A DNA stretch of 64,000 nt from Balneola sp. (lineage in GTDB: Bacteria; Bacteroidota; Rhodothermia; Balneolales; Balneolaceae), in NCBI GenBank assembly GCA_002694685.1, contig NZMW01000003.1, positions 1 to 64,000 of the forward strand, given 5' to 3'. The position numbers were made by a program, and so were the translations under genes. The notes below the pieces were generated by a model. The model did not search any database. It was not told the origin of the DNA and saw only the letters and a list, made by a program, of their open reading frames with translations. Below, piece after piece: positions 44,077-53,235 of the stretch. Position 1 is the stretch's first letter, and each line of letters opens with the position of its first letter.

Positions 44077-45479
44077 TCCATTTCTTCTAAAATCTTCTCT
44101 AATTCTCCTTTATCATAATGCTTGCCGTTTGAAACTACCGAATAGATTTGCTCAGTATTTTTAATATCGGATAATGGATTCGCATTTAGAATAAGTAGAT
44201 CTGCCTGCTTGCCAATGTTGATACTTCCTGTTTGATCGTAATCACCAAAAAAGAGAGATCCGTTTAATGACGAAGCTTGCAAAGCTTCCAGTGGAGTTAA
44301 GCCTGAGCTAACAAATTCCTGCAGTTCTTTGTGTAGAGAAATACCGGGATAAACATAAGAATTGTAGGCTCCGGCATCAGAACCTGCTAATATTTTAATA
44401 CCAGCCGCCTGCATATCTCCCGTTATTTTCTTGAATAAATCATTGAGCTCTTTTTCAAACTGGATGGCTTCTGCGTCCCGGCGCTGAGCAGAGCGAACTC
44501 TTCGCTGATAAGTCTCCTGAATATCTTCCGGAATATATTTCAAGTACTCATCGTCAGTATGATCAACCTCATGAAGAAAGCTTAAGATATTGTCAATGTG
44601 CAGGGTTGGGATCACATAAACTTCCTCTTCAACCAATCTTTGATAGAAAACTCTGGCGGTATCTTCATTATAGCTTTCTTTAAGTTCAGCGACTGCAGAC
44701 CAAAACCCAAGCCTCCCATTATAGACATCGCTGGTGATTTCAAGTTCTCTGTCTGAGGTTCCTTTCAAAACGTAATACAAATGCTCAATGCCATCCAGAC
44801 CTTCGGAAATGGCATCATCAATAAAGATACTCATTGGCATATGTCCGGTGACGGTAAGTCCTCGTTCTTCGGCTTGACGAATAATCTCGAGGTATGCTTC
44901 CCCACTCAAGGTACTTTCGTAGATCTTAACATAATCAACCCCGATAGACTCAAGAGAATCGAGAGCTGCAGATATTTCCTCAGAATTCACCACTTCGATG
45001 GAACCTTCCCAGGTGGGGTCGGGGCCATCAATTTTTGGTCCGGATGTGTAGATGTCAGGTCCTTCAAGCGATCCGGCTTCAATCTGTGACTGCCAGTCAA
45101 ATATCGAAGGGGTTAGATCACCGCCGGCATCTCGCACCGAGGTCACTCCACTTGCTAAGTACATGGGCAGCAAACTTCGGTTTGAAGGTACAAGTTCTTG
45201 TCCGCCGCGTAAGTGGATGTGCATATCCCAGAGTCCGGGTATTACATACTTACCCTCCATCGCGATAGTCTCAAATACATCGGGTGATTTTGCTCCATCC
45301 TCAAAAATATCTGCTATCTCGTTCTTGTTGATTAGTATAGATTGATTTTCAGAGATGTTGCCGGTCTCAATATCAATGACATTCACGCCGGTAATTAAAT
45401 ATTGATCAGGGTTAGCAGAGTTGGAACAAGCTGAGAAAAATAGAATCAGAGATAAAAACAGGTAATTAGTGATACGCAT
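44073..45479 (-). CDS. Imidazolonepropionase-like amidohydrolase lipoprotein
   Basis: A 468-residue exported metal hydrolase with a lipobox (FFSAC) near residue 18. The amidohydrolase motifs are LWDMHIHLRGG, SVRDAGG, VKIYESTLSG with a possible metal-bridging Lys, TVTGHMPM, and LAGSDAGAYNSYV with the catalytic Asp. It resembles Xaa-Pro dipeptidase- or imidazolonepropionase-like secreted hydrolases. Peptides or cyclic amides are likely substrates. Confidence 0.87.
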   Translation of the reverse strand: MRITNYLFLSLILFFSACSNSANPDQYLITGVNVIDIETGNISENQSILINKNEIADIFEDGAKSPDVFETIAMEGKYVIPGLWDMHIHLRGGQELVPSNRSLLPMYLASGVTSVRDAGGDLTPSIFDWQSQIEAGSLEGPDIYTSGPKIDGPDPTWEGSIEVVNSEEISAALDSLESIGVDYVKIYESTLSGEAYLEIIRQAEERGLTVTGHMPMSIFIDDAISEGLDGIEHLYYVLKGTSDRELEITSDVYNGRLGFWSAVAELKESYNEDTARVFYQRLVEEEVYVIPTLHIDNILSFLHEVDHTDDEYLKYIPEDIQETYQRRVRSAQRRDAEAIQFEKELNDLFKKITGDMQAAGIKILAGSDAGAYNSYVYPGISLHKELQEFVSSGLTPLEALQASSLNGSLFFGDYDQTGSINIGKQADLLILNANPLSDIKNTEQIYSVVSNGKHYDKGELEKILEEMD

Positions 45480-45508
45480 AATTTGAGCTTTGGCTTATTC
45501 TTAATCTT

Positions 45509-46333
45509 TTAGTGAAATTGTATAACAACCGGCAAGTGATCGGATGGAGTGCGATTATCTTTGATCTCGTTGATCACGGAGTAGCTTTCAACGGTAATAT
45601 CTTCCGATACAAAAATGTAGTCGATTCGATCCTCAAGAGGATGGGTAGTATCAAATCCATTGAAGGTGCCAATAGGTCCCATAGGTTCTGTTTTGCTGAT
45701 ATCCCTCGAATCTTTGAGATGAGTTGTAAGGAAATTAATAGGATCTGAGCCCGGAATGGCATTAAAATCGCCCATCACCAACATAGGGTAGTTTTGGGAA
45801 TTCAGATTTTCAGCTCTTTCCCAAATCAGTTTGAGAGCCTCCAATCTGGCTGTGGCTCCTCTGTGATCGAGGTGGGCATTAAATACCCAGAAATGCTCAT
45901 CACTATCTATGTCTCTTAAAAGAACAAAGGTGCAAACACGGAGATTGGCTGCATCCCAGCCCATAGAGACTTCCTCAGGAGTTTCTGATAACCAAAAAGT
46001 ACCTTCTTCAAGAAGCTGAAGACTGCTTGTGTTGTAGAAAATAGCCGAGTGTTCACCGGCACTAACGCCGTCTCGTCTGCCAACTCCGGCATAGTCATAG
46101 TTACTCAGTGTGCTATCTAAGTAGGAGATTTGTTCCGGTAAACCTTCCTGAGTTCCAAATACGTCAAGCTTTAAGTCCAGGATTTGTGAGGTCACCCATT
46201 CCTTTCGGTTCTCCCACTGGTTAATTCCATCGCTTTGCGTATTCATTCTGATATTATAAGTAGCTGCTTTGTAATTTTGTGTTTTGCAGCCTGTAAAGAC
46301 TAGAAAAATTAAAAGGGTAATTATATATCGCAT
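45509..46333 (-). CDS. Endonuclease/exonuclease/phosphatase family protein, exported
   Basis: A 274-residue EEP-fold protein with a lipoprotein-like signal (LLIFLVFTGCKTQ). Conserved parts are AATYNIRMN, VFGTQEGL with the metal Glu, VMGDFNAIPGSDP, DRIDYIFVSED and SDHLPVV with the catalytic Asp-His. The exported location favours a phosphodiesterase or lipid/sugar phosphatase over a DNA repair enzyme. It is one gene ahead of the amidohydrolase on the same strand, 29 bases apart. Confidence 0.87.
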   Translation of the reverse strand: MRYIITLLIFLVFTGCKTQNYKAATYNIRMNTQSDGINQWENRKEWVTSQILDLKLDVFGTQEGLPEQISYLDSTLSNYDYAGVGRRDGVSAGEHSAIFYNTSSLQLLEEGTFWLSETPEEVSMGWDAANLRVCTFVLLRDIDSDEHFWVFNAHLDHRGATARLEALKLIWERAENLNSQNYPMLVMGDFNAIPGSDPINFLTTHLKDSRDISKTEPMGPIGTFNGFDTTHPLEDRIDYIFVSEDITVESYSVINEIKDNRTPSDHLPVVIQFH

Positions 46334-46520
46334 GGACTCATCTTTTAACTTAAGATACTTGAACTGTCTTAAAATTACTTTTTGCGTATGTAAAAGAGTT
46401 TTTCGTAAAAGGGATCGAATGGATTAAAGAAAATGGAATTTAAATCTTATAGCTATTTTAGAAATTCCTTATCTTTTAGATTCGAAAAAATTCTCCGTAA
46501 AAATCGGAAAGAAAAAGTTA

Positions 46521-46904
46521 ATGAGTAAAGCAGTTGATAAGGACAATCAGGGATTTTGGGATCGTATGGGGATCGGGTTATCCGGACTTTGCGCTATTCA
46601 CTGTTTACTGGTTCCGGTATTTGTTTCTTTAATTCCTCTCTGGCCGGCTATTGAAGAATTTCATGAATATACTCACCTGATATTTTTCCTTGCTATAGCA
46701 CCGGCAGTCATTTTGTCCATAAAAAACCGTAAAGATTTAAAAGCTATTTCCGGGTATTTGTTTGTAGGTCTCGCCATTATTTTTGTTGCCTGGTATTTTA
46801 ATCATCAGCTTGGTGATTACGGCGAGGCAGGTGTGACATTAGTCGGCAGCTCATTACTCATCAGGGGGCACTGGTTAAATTATAAAACTAAGATTGGGCG
46901 TTAG
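46521..46904 (+). CDS. MerC-domain membrane protein
   Basis: A 127-residue protein of four hydrophobic helices with the MerC signature GLSGLCAIHCLLVPV; the two Cys are those of the mercury-transport family. The second Cys pair of classical MerC is absent, as in many chromosomal relatives. No mer operon or other metal gene is adjacent, so mercury transport is not implied. Its end overlaps the convergent oxidase gene by 4 bases. Confidence 0.85.
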   Translation: MSKAVDKDNQGFWDRMGIGLSGLCAIHCLLVPVFVSLIPLWPAIEEFHEYTHLIFFLAIAPAVILSIKNRKDLKAISGYLFVGLAIIFVAWYFNHQLGDYGEAGVTLVGSSLLIRGHWLNYKTKIGR

Positions 46905-48016
46905 TTCAGGTTCTGTTCCAGAAGTTTTATTACTTCCATTGCGCATCCCCAGCTTAAGGTTACCCCGGCACCTCCGTGCCCATAGTTATGAATGACAAGT
47001 TTGTCGTGAATGACTTCGGGTTCAAGTCTTAACCCATCTTCTTTTTTTCTTATGTATCGATATCCAACTTTGGATTTCAGTTTTGACAATTCATCAATTT
47101 TATTGACACCAAAAGTGTGTTCAATAATTTCAGTGTTGATCGCTAAAATTTGTTTTGGGACTTCCAGGTTTCCAATAGTTACGGTAGGTTGAATAGATTG
47201 CTCTCCGTTCCAGTTTCCGCTTTCGTCTAGTCGACCTGCTTGTCTGCTTCCGCCAAAAATCCAACCGTCACTGCGTGGATAGAAATAGACATCTTGAAGG
47301 CTGCCATTCTCACTTTTATAAACTTCTTGACCAGGCGAAAAGTTATAAGAGACCAACTCCCCATCTGGATTTCGAAGCTTTGTTTTTCCGGGAATACGTA
47401 ATAAGTGTCCGCGGTGAATGAGCTGATTTGGGTCATTCATCAATTCCACAGCACCAAGTCCGGAGCAGTTGATGACATACTGAAATGGGAGTGTTGAAAT
47501 ATCCTCTGATCTCAGATCCCTGATTTCTAACCTGATATTACCCCCCAGTATTTTATCAATCAAAGCTGGGAAATAGAGACTCCAATCCGCGAAAAAGCAA
47601 TTAAACTTCCATCCGGATGATATCTCAATTGATGGATGTGAAGGATGGAAAGAGTTCCTAAAAGCCGGGAAATTTTGAAACTCCCTCATTAAACCTGCAT
47701 AGGATGGAAGTGAAGTTTCAGAAGCAAATAACTCAAAATGCTGATGGATATTCAGCCCCGGAAACCCTTCATTAAACAGCTTTTGAAAATGATTTTGACT
47801 ATTAATAAACAGAGCGTCTAATCTTTCCGAAGAAACAGAATGAGGAATTACTGAAGCCGCAGGATAAAGGCTTGCAAATGCAGGGTCAGCCTGTGCTTTC
47901 CTTGGATCGGCTTTACTGATGATAGTAACATCCCAACCCTTTCGCTCAAGTAAGAGGGCGGTAGTTAAACCGGAAACACCGCTTCCAATGATGCATATAT
48001 TTTTTTTAGAACTCAT
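46901..48016 (-). CDS. FAD-dependent D-amino-acid oxidase-like protein
   Basis: A 371-residue flavoprotein of the DAO family. The N-terminal dinucleotide fold reads ICIIGSGVSGLTTALLLERKGWDVT. Later parts are QYVINCSGLGAVEL, IFGGSRQAGRLDE and the C-terminal NYGHGGAGVTLSWG, the usual DAO tail. It should oxidise a D-amino acid to the imino acid, producing peroxide, and so may recycle cell-wall D-amino acids. Substrate choice cannot be fixed. No signal peptide is seen. Confidence 0.87.
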   Translation of the reverse strand: MSSKKNICIIGSGVSGLTTALLLERKGWDVTIISKADPRKAQADPAFASLYPAASVIPHSVSSERLDALFINSQNHFQKLFNEGFPGLNIHQHFELFASETSLPSYAGLMREFQNFPAFRNSFHPSHPSIEISSGWKFNCFFADWSLYFPALIDKILGGNIRLEIRDLRSEDISTLPFQYVINCSGLGAVELMNDPNQLIHRGHLLRIPGKTKLRNPDGELVSYNFSPGQEVYKSENGSLQDVYFYPRSDGWIFGGSRQAGRLDESGNWNGEQSIQPTVTIGNLEVPKQILAINTEIIEHTFGVNKIDELSKLKSKVGYRYIRKKEDGLRLEPEVIHDKLVIHNYGHGGAGVTLSWGCAMEVIKLLEQNLN

Positions 48017-48126
48017 ACCAAAATATAAAGGCTTAGAAGTTGGAATAAATTAATTTTAAGGAGTCTTAAGTTGTTGTTTCAAGTAGCTAATTTTGGTAAT
48101 TTTAGTAAACTTTAGGACAGGCTTTA

Positions 48127-48981
48127 GTGTATAAATTAATATCATCTGTATTACTACTGGTAATCTTGTCGGGCATAATATCTTGCAATTTGCTCACCGT
48201 GGATGAAGAAGCTTCAAACTACCCGTCGGTGTTTCCTCAACTGGAGTTTTCTGAACTTCGGGAAATGAATGAAACGTACCAATCTGAGAATAGCGAACAC
48301 ATTTGCTCCACGCTGAATATGTACGGTTTTACAGGTTATAGTGAAATATTTTTTGAGAATGGAGTTAATCCCTGTGAAAACCGGGAAGTGCTAAGGGTTG
48401 AAATGACAAACCCTGATACCGTGCAAGCAGCAGCTAAGAAATCTCTTTTACAGAATGAAAAATACACGGGTGTTTCTGATACTTCCCAACTGAAATTAAA
48501 AGGGATGGAGTCTATCCAAGGGTGCATTGTTTGTTCCGGCCCCGACCAGTACAGTGGAATCATTGAGTGGAAACTGGTTTTTGAAAATCAGTATATCGAT
48601 TCCGTCAAAGTTATTGATACCGAAATCACGGTGATAATGGATGCGGAAGGAGTAAATCAAATTTGGGGAAATTGGTATCCTGATTTTAAAGTACCCGATT
48701 TTGTAAACTTTGGATACGAAGAAGTTCAGGAAGGTATGGTTGGTTGGCAAATTGATATGAGGCCTTACACCGGCGAGGAAGAAATTTATACAGTACAGGC
48801 AGAAGATCTGTCTGATCAACCATATAAAGTTCACTTACCGGTAGAGGTTGATAGCGAAAGACAGCTAGAACTGAGGACTTGTTGGGCAATTCCAATTTCA
48901 CAAGATAGATCAGGTTTTGATGGTTGGATAGCATATATAGATATTGAAGAGGGCTTTTTAGTAGATATAGAAGCTCAGTAA
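48127..48981 (+). CDS. Lipoprotein of unknown function
   Basis: I do not recognise this 284-residue protein. It begins with a GTG codon and a lipoprotein signal with lipobox GIISC (Cys near 20); AGGA upstream supports the start. The mature part has four or more further Cys, including a CxxC in GCIVCSGPDQ, and alternating beta segments. It probably sits at the outer membrane or in the periplasm and may be disulfide-bonded. Its neighbours do not indicate a role. Confidence 0.7.
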   Translation: MYKLISSVLLLVILSGIISCNLLTVDEEASNYPSVFPQLEFSELREMNETYQSENSEHICSTLNMYGFTGYSEIFFENGVNPCENREVLRVEMTNPDTVQAAAKKSLLQNEKYTGVSDTSQLKLKGMESIQGCIVCSGPDQYSGIIEWKLVFENQYIDSVKVIDTEITVIMDAEGVNQIWGNWYPDFKVPDFVNFGYEEVQEGMVGWQIDMRPYTGEEEIYTVQAEDLSDQPYKVHLPVEVDSERQLELRTCWAIPISQDRSGFDGWIAYIDIEEGFLVDIEAQ

Positions 48982-49107
48982 AATGGAGAGGTTTAGTATT
49001 TATGCTGACTCTAAATTTTGCAGAGTTAAATAATTAGTAACATATTTGAGGTTAGATACTCTTAACTTAGATAGGTAGCTACATTTTAAAGTTTAAAGGA
49101 TAATAGT

Positions 49108-49476
49108 TTGACAGAATCGACAAAAAAAATACTGATCGTTGAAGATGATATGATCATCTCTTTAGTTGTTGAAAACATGATAAAAAAATTAGGCTACACT
49201 CTGGTTGGCAAAGCAGCTTCGGGAGAAGAAGCCATTGACCTGGCCAAAGAACACAAGCCTGATATTGTGTTGATGGACATCCGTTTAAAAGGAGAGATGG
49301 ATGGTATTGAAGCAGTTACTCAGATTAGGGAGCATATTAAGACGGACGTTATTTACCTAACCGGAAATTCGGATAAGGTGAATTATGAGCGTGCAAAGGC
49401 TACTGAATGTATTGACCTGATTTCGAAACCATTTACTATTGGTGAACTAACCCGTTCTTTAGAACTAGTTGCCTGA
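49108..49476 (+). CDS. Orphan single-domain response regulator
   Basis: A 122-residue CheY-like receiver without an output domain. It has KILIVEDDMI (acidic pair), DIVLMDIRLKGEMDG with the phosphorylated Asp in LMD, YLTGNSD and LISKPFTIGEL with the conserved Lys. It starts with TTG preceded by AAAGGA. No kinase is adjacent; the TPR histidine kinase at 9241 is one possible partner. Receiver-only proteins with the RLKGxMDG pattern commonly occur near hybrid kinases. Confidence 0.9.
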   Translation: MTESTKKILIVEDDMIISLVVENMIKKLGYTLVGKAASGEEAIDLAKEHKPDIVLMDIRLKGEMDGIEAVTQIREHIKTDVIYLTGNSDKVNYERAKATECIDLISKPFTIGELTRSLELVA

Positions 49477-49542
49477 TAATTTTTTGCATCTTTATTGGGT
49501 TTAAACCGTAGGCTACTCCGATAAAATTAACGGGCATATGCT

Positions 49543-50232
49543 ATGAGTACAAAATTTAAAAATCTGAGAAATGATTTAGAGGACCTTGAACAAGAAGGTC
49601 AGTTTGATGTAAACGAAAGCTCATCTGTTAGAGGCGGTAAATCAAACTCAAAGCTTGCAAATTATATTCTTCTATTCGCCTTTTTAGCCACGCTTACTTT
49701 CTACGCAGGTTCAAAAATAAATTTCGATAGCCTGACCTGGAATCCAATTGAAAACATTGTTCAGGAACTCAATCAGCCTAATGAATCACTCTTAACAGGT
49801 ATGGGTGAATGGATGGAGGAGATGGGATATGGAACCCTGACAAGAGAAGAGCTTATCGCATTACGTCAGGAAGGAGTTACCGCAACCTATACCTCTCAAA
49901 TCAGAGATGCCGGCTATACCGATGTAACTCTTGATCAACTGGTTGAACTTTCGGATGCTGGCGTAAGTGCCACTTTTACCCGAATGATGAAGGAATTAGG
50001 TTATGAACTGAGTATCCCTGATTTGATAGATCTTGAGAGAGCAGGTGTCACGGCTTATTTCACAAGTAACATGCTGGACCTTGGTTACACAATGGAAGAT
50101 CTGTCGAAAGAAAACCTGATTCGCCTCGGAAATATTGGAGTAACCCACTCTCTTGCTGAACGCCTTATCGAAGAGCAGGAAGTGCGCCCAACAATAGATG
50201 AGTTAATTCGGTATCGTATTAGTAACCAATAA
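49543..50232 (+). CDS. Single-pass membrane protein with helical repeats
   Basis: A 229-residue protein with a polar N-terminal 40 residues, one membrane helix (LANYILLFAFLATLTFYAG) and then a series of about 36-residue helical repeats. Examples are LTREELIALRQEGVTATY, VTLDQLVELSDAGVSATF, LSIPDLIDLERAGVTAYF and LSKENLIRLGNIGVTHSL. Similar Gly-Val repeats occur in sensor regions of BlaR1-type peptidase proteins. They probably form an extracytoplasmic protein-binding solenoid. It is 66 bases after the orphan response regulator. Confidence 0.72.
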   Translation: MSTKFKNLRNDLEDLEQEGQFDVNESSSVRGGKSNSKLANYILLFAFLATLTFYAGSKINFDSLTWNPIENIVQELNQPNESLLTGMGEWMEEMGYGTLTREELIALRQEGVTATYTSQIRDAGYTDVTLDQLVELSDAGVSATFTRMMKELGYELSIPDLIDLERAGVTAYFTSNMLDLGYTMEDLSKENLIRLGNIGVTHSLAERLIEEQEVRPTIDELIRYRISNQ

Positions 50233-50308
50233 CTTACAAGGTTTTCCGGAACATTTATTTCTTTAAAACCTTTATAAGTAGTGAATAGACACAACAAAAC
50301 TACTTATA

Positions 50309-50878
50309 ATGAAAAAATTACTATCAATATTTACCTTATTAACTCTTTCAGCGCTCTTTACGCAGGCTACTGCACAGGAGTATTTAATAGAAAATTCATC
50401 TGGGATTGGTCCAAAAATTGGCTTTTATAAAGCCCCTGATGCTGAAGACGGTGCTATGTTTATCGGACTTCAGTCCAGAACAAAAGGACAGTATGTTGGC
50501 GCTGAATTTTCTCTGGAATATAGAGGTGAACAAAGCTATTCAACCACTGGTGGCGAAGTAACAGTATCTCAAGTGCCCGTTACAGGTTCTTTGATGGTAT
50601 TTGCCCCGCTAGCTGAAAACTTTGCACCCTATGGATTAGCTGGATTAGGAGCTTATTATACGATCTATGATTATGACGGTGGTTTTACAAATCCCGGTGA
50701 TGATACTGACGTTAACTTGGGCTATCACTTAGGTTTTGGTGCTGATGTAGCGCTATCGGAATCAGCTGCACTGAATGTTGATTACAGATATTTGTTTCTT
50801 GACGGAAATAATGACGGTTTTTCTGATAATGAATTCAGTGGGAATGTAATTTCAGCTGGACTCACATTTTATTTCTAG
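50309..50878 (+). CDS. Small outer-membrane beta-barrel protein
   Basis: A 189-residue protein with a signal peptide ending ATAQE. Alternating strands follow (GPKIGFYKAP, FIGLQSRTKGQYVGAEFSLE, NLGYHLGFGADVAL) and the chain ends in LTFYF, the terminal-aromatic signal for barrel insertion. It matches the OmpA-like/porin-type eight-strand outer-membrane proteins (OMP_b-brl). A strong terminator follows the gene. Confidence 0.87.
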   Translation: MKKLLSIFTLLTLSALFTQATAQEYLIENSSGIGPKIGFYKAPDAEDGAMFIGLQSRTKGQYVGAEFSLEYRGEQSYSTTGGEVTVSQVPVTGSLMVFAPLAENFAPYGLAGLGAYYTIYDYDGGFTNPGDDTDVNLGYHLGFGADVALSESAALNVDYRYLFLDGNNDGFSDNEFSGNVISAGLTFYF

Positions 50879-50899
50879 TCAAAACTATCCTATTTTAAG

Positions 50900-50933
50900 A
50901 ATCCTGTACTTTAAAGGTGCGGGATTTTTTTGT
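50900..50933 (+). terminator. Terminator after the beta-barrel gene
   Basis: The arms AATCCTGTAC and GTGCGGGATT pair with G-U wobbles around a TTTAAAG loop, followed by seven T. Confidence 0.75.
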
Positions 50934-50985
50934 TTAAATCACTCAGTAAACATCACTCACTCATACTCAATTTCAATTCATACTT

Positions 50986-51912
50986 ATGTCGGAACTTGTA
51001 TTACCTGAAGTAGAACTCAATATTTATTCACCTAAGGATCCCACAGAAATAACCGTTGTGGAGAACTATGTGTGTACCAAGGAAAGCAGCCCTAATTTTG
51101 TCCGTCACGTCACCTTCGATGTTTCAGGAACAGAACTGGAAGGAAGGGTAAGGGCAGGACAGTCAATTGGGATTTTACCTCCCGGAGAAAACGAGAAAGG
51201 AAGGCCGCACAAGCTCAGGTTGTACTCTGTATCGTCTCCAACAAAAGGAGAGGGTGGTAAGTTGAATTTAATTTCTACGACCGTTAAACGGACCATTGAA
51301 GAATTGGATGGTAAATTATACACCGGAATTGCTTCTAATTATCTGGCTGATCTGAAGCCGGGTGATAAAGTGAAAGCGACAGGCCCTAGCGGCAAGCGGT
51401 TTTTGTTGCCTGAAAATGAAAAGAGTTTCAACTACGTGTTCTTTGCGACTGGAACTGGAATTGCACCTTTTCGGGCGTTCATAAAAGAACTGTATGAGGA
51501 GAATGATTATGACGGTCACATTGCTCTTGTATTTGGCTGTGCATATCGGACGGACCTTATCTACGCTGATCTCTTTAAGGAAATGGATGAGAAGCATGAG
51601 AACTTTCACTATATAACATGTGTGTCTAGAGAAGCTCGCCGCTCTGATGGGACAAAGAAATATGTTCAAAGTTCAATTATGGATTGTGCTCCACAGCTCG
51701 ATCCTATTCTAAGCCAAGAAAATACCCTGCTCTATATTTGTGGGTTGAAAGGCATGGAGACAGGAATCTATCAAAACTTGGCAATTAAAGGGTTTTCAGA
51801 GTATCTGGTTCTAAAATCTGATTATGCAGAAATAGATCCTGCCGAATGGGACTGGGAAGAGATGCGCCGAAATGTTAAACCTGGTGACCGGACGTTCGAA
51901 GAAGTTTATTAA
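50986..51912 (+). CDS. Plant-type ferredoxin-NADP reductase
   Basis: A 308-residue flavoprotein of the ferredoxin-NADP+ reductase class with two-domain FNR architecture. The FAD domain has GQSIGILPPGENEKGRPHKL and RLYSVSSPTKGEG, with GIASNYLADLKPGDKV. The NADP domain has FFATGTGIAPFRAFIKEL, ALVFGCAYRTDL and YICGLKGMETGI. It resembles the cyanobacterial and plant enzymes, although the C-terminal Tyr is here in TFEEVY. It would move electrons between ferredoxin and NADP(H). Partner ferredoxin is not in the window. Confidence 0.9.
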   Translation: MSELVLPEVELNIYSPKDPTEITVVENYVCTKESSPNFVRHVTFDVSGTELEGRVRAGQSIGILPPGENEKGRPHKLRLYSVSSPTKGEGGKLNLISTTVKRTIEELDGKLYTGIASNYLADLKPGDKVKATGPSGKRFLLPENEKSFNYVFFATGTGIAPFRAFIKELYEENDYDGHIALVFGCAYRTDLIYADLFKEMDEKHENFHYITCVSREARRSDGTKKYVQSSIMDCAPQLDPILSQENTLLYICGLKGMETGIYQNLAIKGFSEYLVLKSDYAEIDPAEWDWEEMRRNVKPGDRTFEEVY

Positions 51913-52487
51913 TCACTTCCATGTGTTTTTGTTACTCCCCCTGAGACGATAAATCGCATGAAGTTGGTTGGATCTGTTTTTATCAGGGTTACTTTATCTT
52001 TTGGGACGATATATAAGTTTCCTGAAAAATTATAGGAGTGAGGGCAGTAGACCGCTACTTCTCCATCAAGGCCGAAGTGAGCCAGAGATTCCTGAGTGAT
52101 AAATCCGAATCTTTTCATTCCTGCAGGTTCACTGAATTCAACATAAACCGGTTTGGTGAATTTCTTTTTATCACCAACAAAGGCCTCTGTCAAATCCTTT
52201 AAGGACGAGTACACAATGTTAACGAAAGGCGTTTTTGTTAAAAGTCTTTCGAAAAAGTGAACTACCGGTTTAAGAAATGTTTGGGTAAGAATGAATCCGA
52301 CGACCGTAACCACAATGAAGCCTGTAACGATTCCTAGTCCTGGTATTTCTAGATCAAACCAGCTATAGAAAAGGCTGTTAAATAAGCTATTCATCCAGAT
52401 AACAAATGCGTATACCAAATAAATAGTAGCGCTTAAAGGCAGGATGATTAACATACCCCGCAGAAAGTAATTCAGAATTGTTTTCAT
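51909..52487 (-). CDS. DUF502 membrane protein
   Basis: A 192-residue inner-membrane protein of the DUF502 family. Two helices cover about residues 7-30 and 50-75 (GMLIILPLSATIYLVYAFVI and GIVTGFIVVTVVGFILTQTF). The conserved part FVNIVYSSLKDLTEAFVGDK and a beta-rich tail follow (EVAVYCPHSYNFSGNLYIVP). Function is unknown. It converges with the FNR gene, overlapping by 4 bases. Confidence 0.87.
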   Translation of the reverse strand: MKTILNYFLRGMLIILPLSATIYLVYAFVIWMNSLFNSLFYSWFDLEIPGLGIVTGFIVVTVVGFILTQTFLKPVVHFFERLLTKTPFVNIVYSSLKDLTEAFVGDKKKFTKPVYVEFSEPAGMKRFGFITQESLAHFGLDGEVAVYCPHSYNFSGNLYIVPKDKVTLIKTDPTNFMRFIVSGGVTKTHGSD

Positions 52488-52639
52488 GATAGGTAGATGA
52501 TTTTGGCTTTAACTGAATCTAAAGGTAAATCCCGAAAGATGTAGGTAGATCAACTTTATAAAAATAGCCTTCATTAAGTGAGTCATTCCTCAAGGACTTC
52601 AGAAATAACTATTCAACGATTAGGCAGCTTAACAACAGA

Positions 52640-53170
52640 CTACTCTAATTCAATTTTGTCAATGAGGAGGCGAAAGGATTGTGGCTTCTTGTTTCCTATT
52701 AAAAACCCAATCTCTTCAATGGTTTGGAAGTTAAAGTTATCCCTGTTCAATCGATTTCCCCTGTAAATAGGATAGAGCTCATTTAGAGAGATTTCTACTT
52801 CTTGCCACTTACCATTGGTTTCAAAATAGGTAACGTAGGATTGATAAGCTCTGCGGTTATGCTTTACACGAAACTGATACTTCTCTCCATTTCCCTTCAG
52901 GCGAATAATGATTTTCTGTTCAGGTTTAACATCTAATGCACGTAATGGCAAACGGACTGAAGAAAATCCGCCGTTATTCTCAAGGGACACTTCACCCTCA
53001 AAAAGTCCATGCCCCTCCGGTGATATTTTCATGTTTCCGTCGGATCTTCCTCCCATCACAACATCATCAACAATGCTCCACCTGTTGGGGTTGGAGTCAG
53101 TATTAAAGTCGAAAATTACTTTGGGATTAAAAGCCATCATTAAGAATAAAAAACCAGCTATATACTTCAT
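52640..53170 (-). CDS. CIA30 family exported protein
   Basis: A 176-residue protein matching the CIA30 (complex I intermediate-associated protein 30) jelly-roll. It shows FDFNTDSNPNRWSIVDDVVM, GGRSDGNMKISPEGHGLFEG and FSSVRLPLRALDV. A short hydrophobic N-terminus suggests export. In bacteria this family is unrelated to complex I assembly in any demonstrated way. Function is unknown. It is 65 bases upstream of nothing obvious and does not overlap the CreD operon. Confidence 0.84.
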   Translation of the reverse strand: MKYIAGFLFLMMAFNPKVIFDFNTDSNPNRWSIVDDVVMGGRSDGNMKISPEGHGLFEGEVSLENNGGFSSVRLPLRALDVKPEQKIIIRLKGNGEKYQFRVKHNRRAYQSYVTYFETNGKWQEVEISLNELYPIYRGNRLNRDNFNFQTIEEIGFLIGNKKPQSFRLLIDKIELE

Positions 53171-53235
53171 AAGTGTTCCTTTTTAGTACACAAGTAAAAG
53201 TATTCATGCTGCTGATTAGTTCCTTTAGTTAACCT

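Noticed and set aside
46521-46904. Mercury resistance operon
   Set aside because: Only a MerC-like single gene; no merA, merR, merT or merP nearby.
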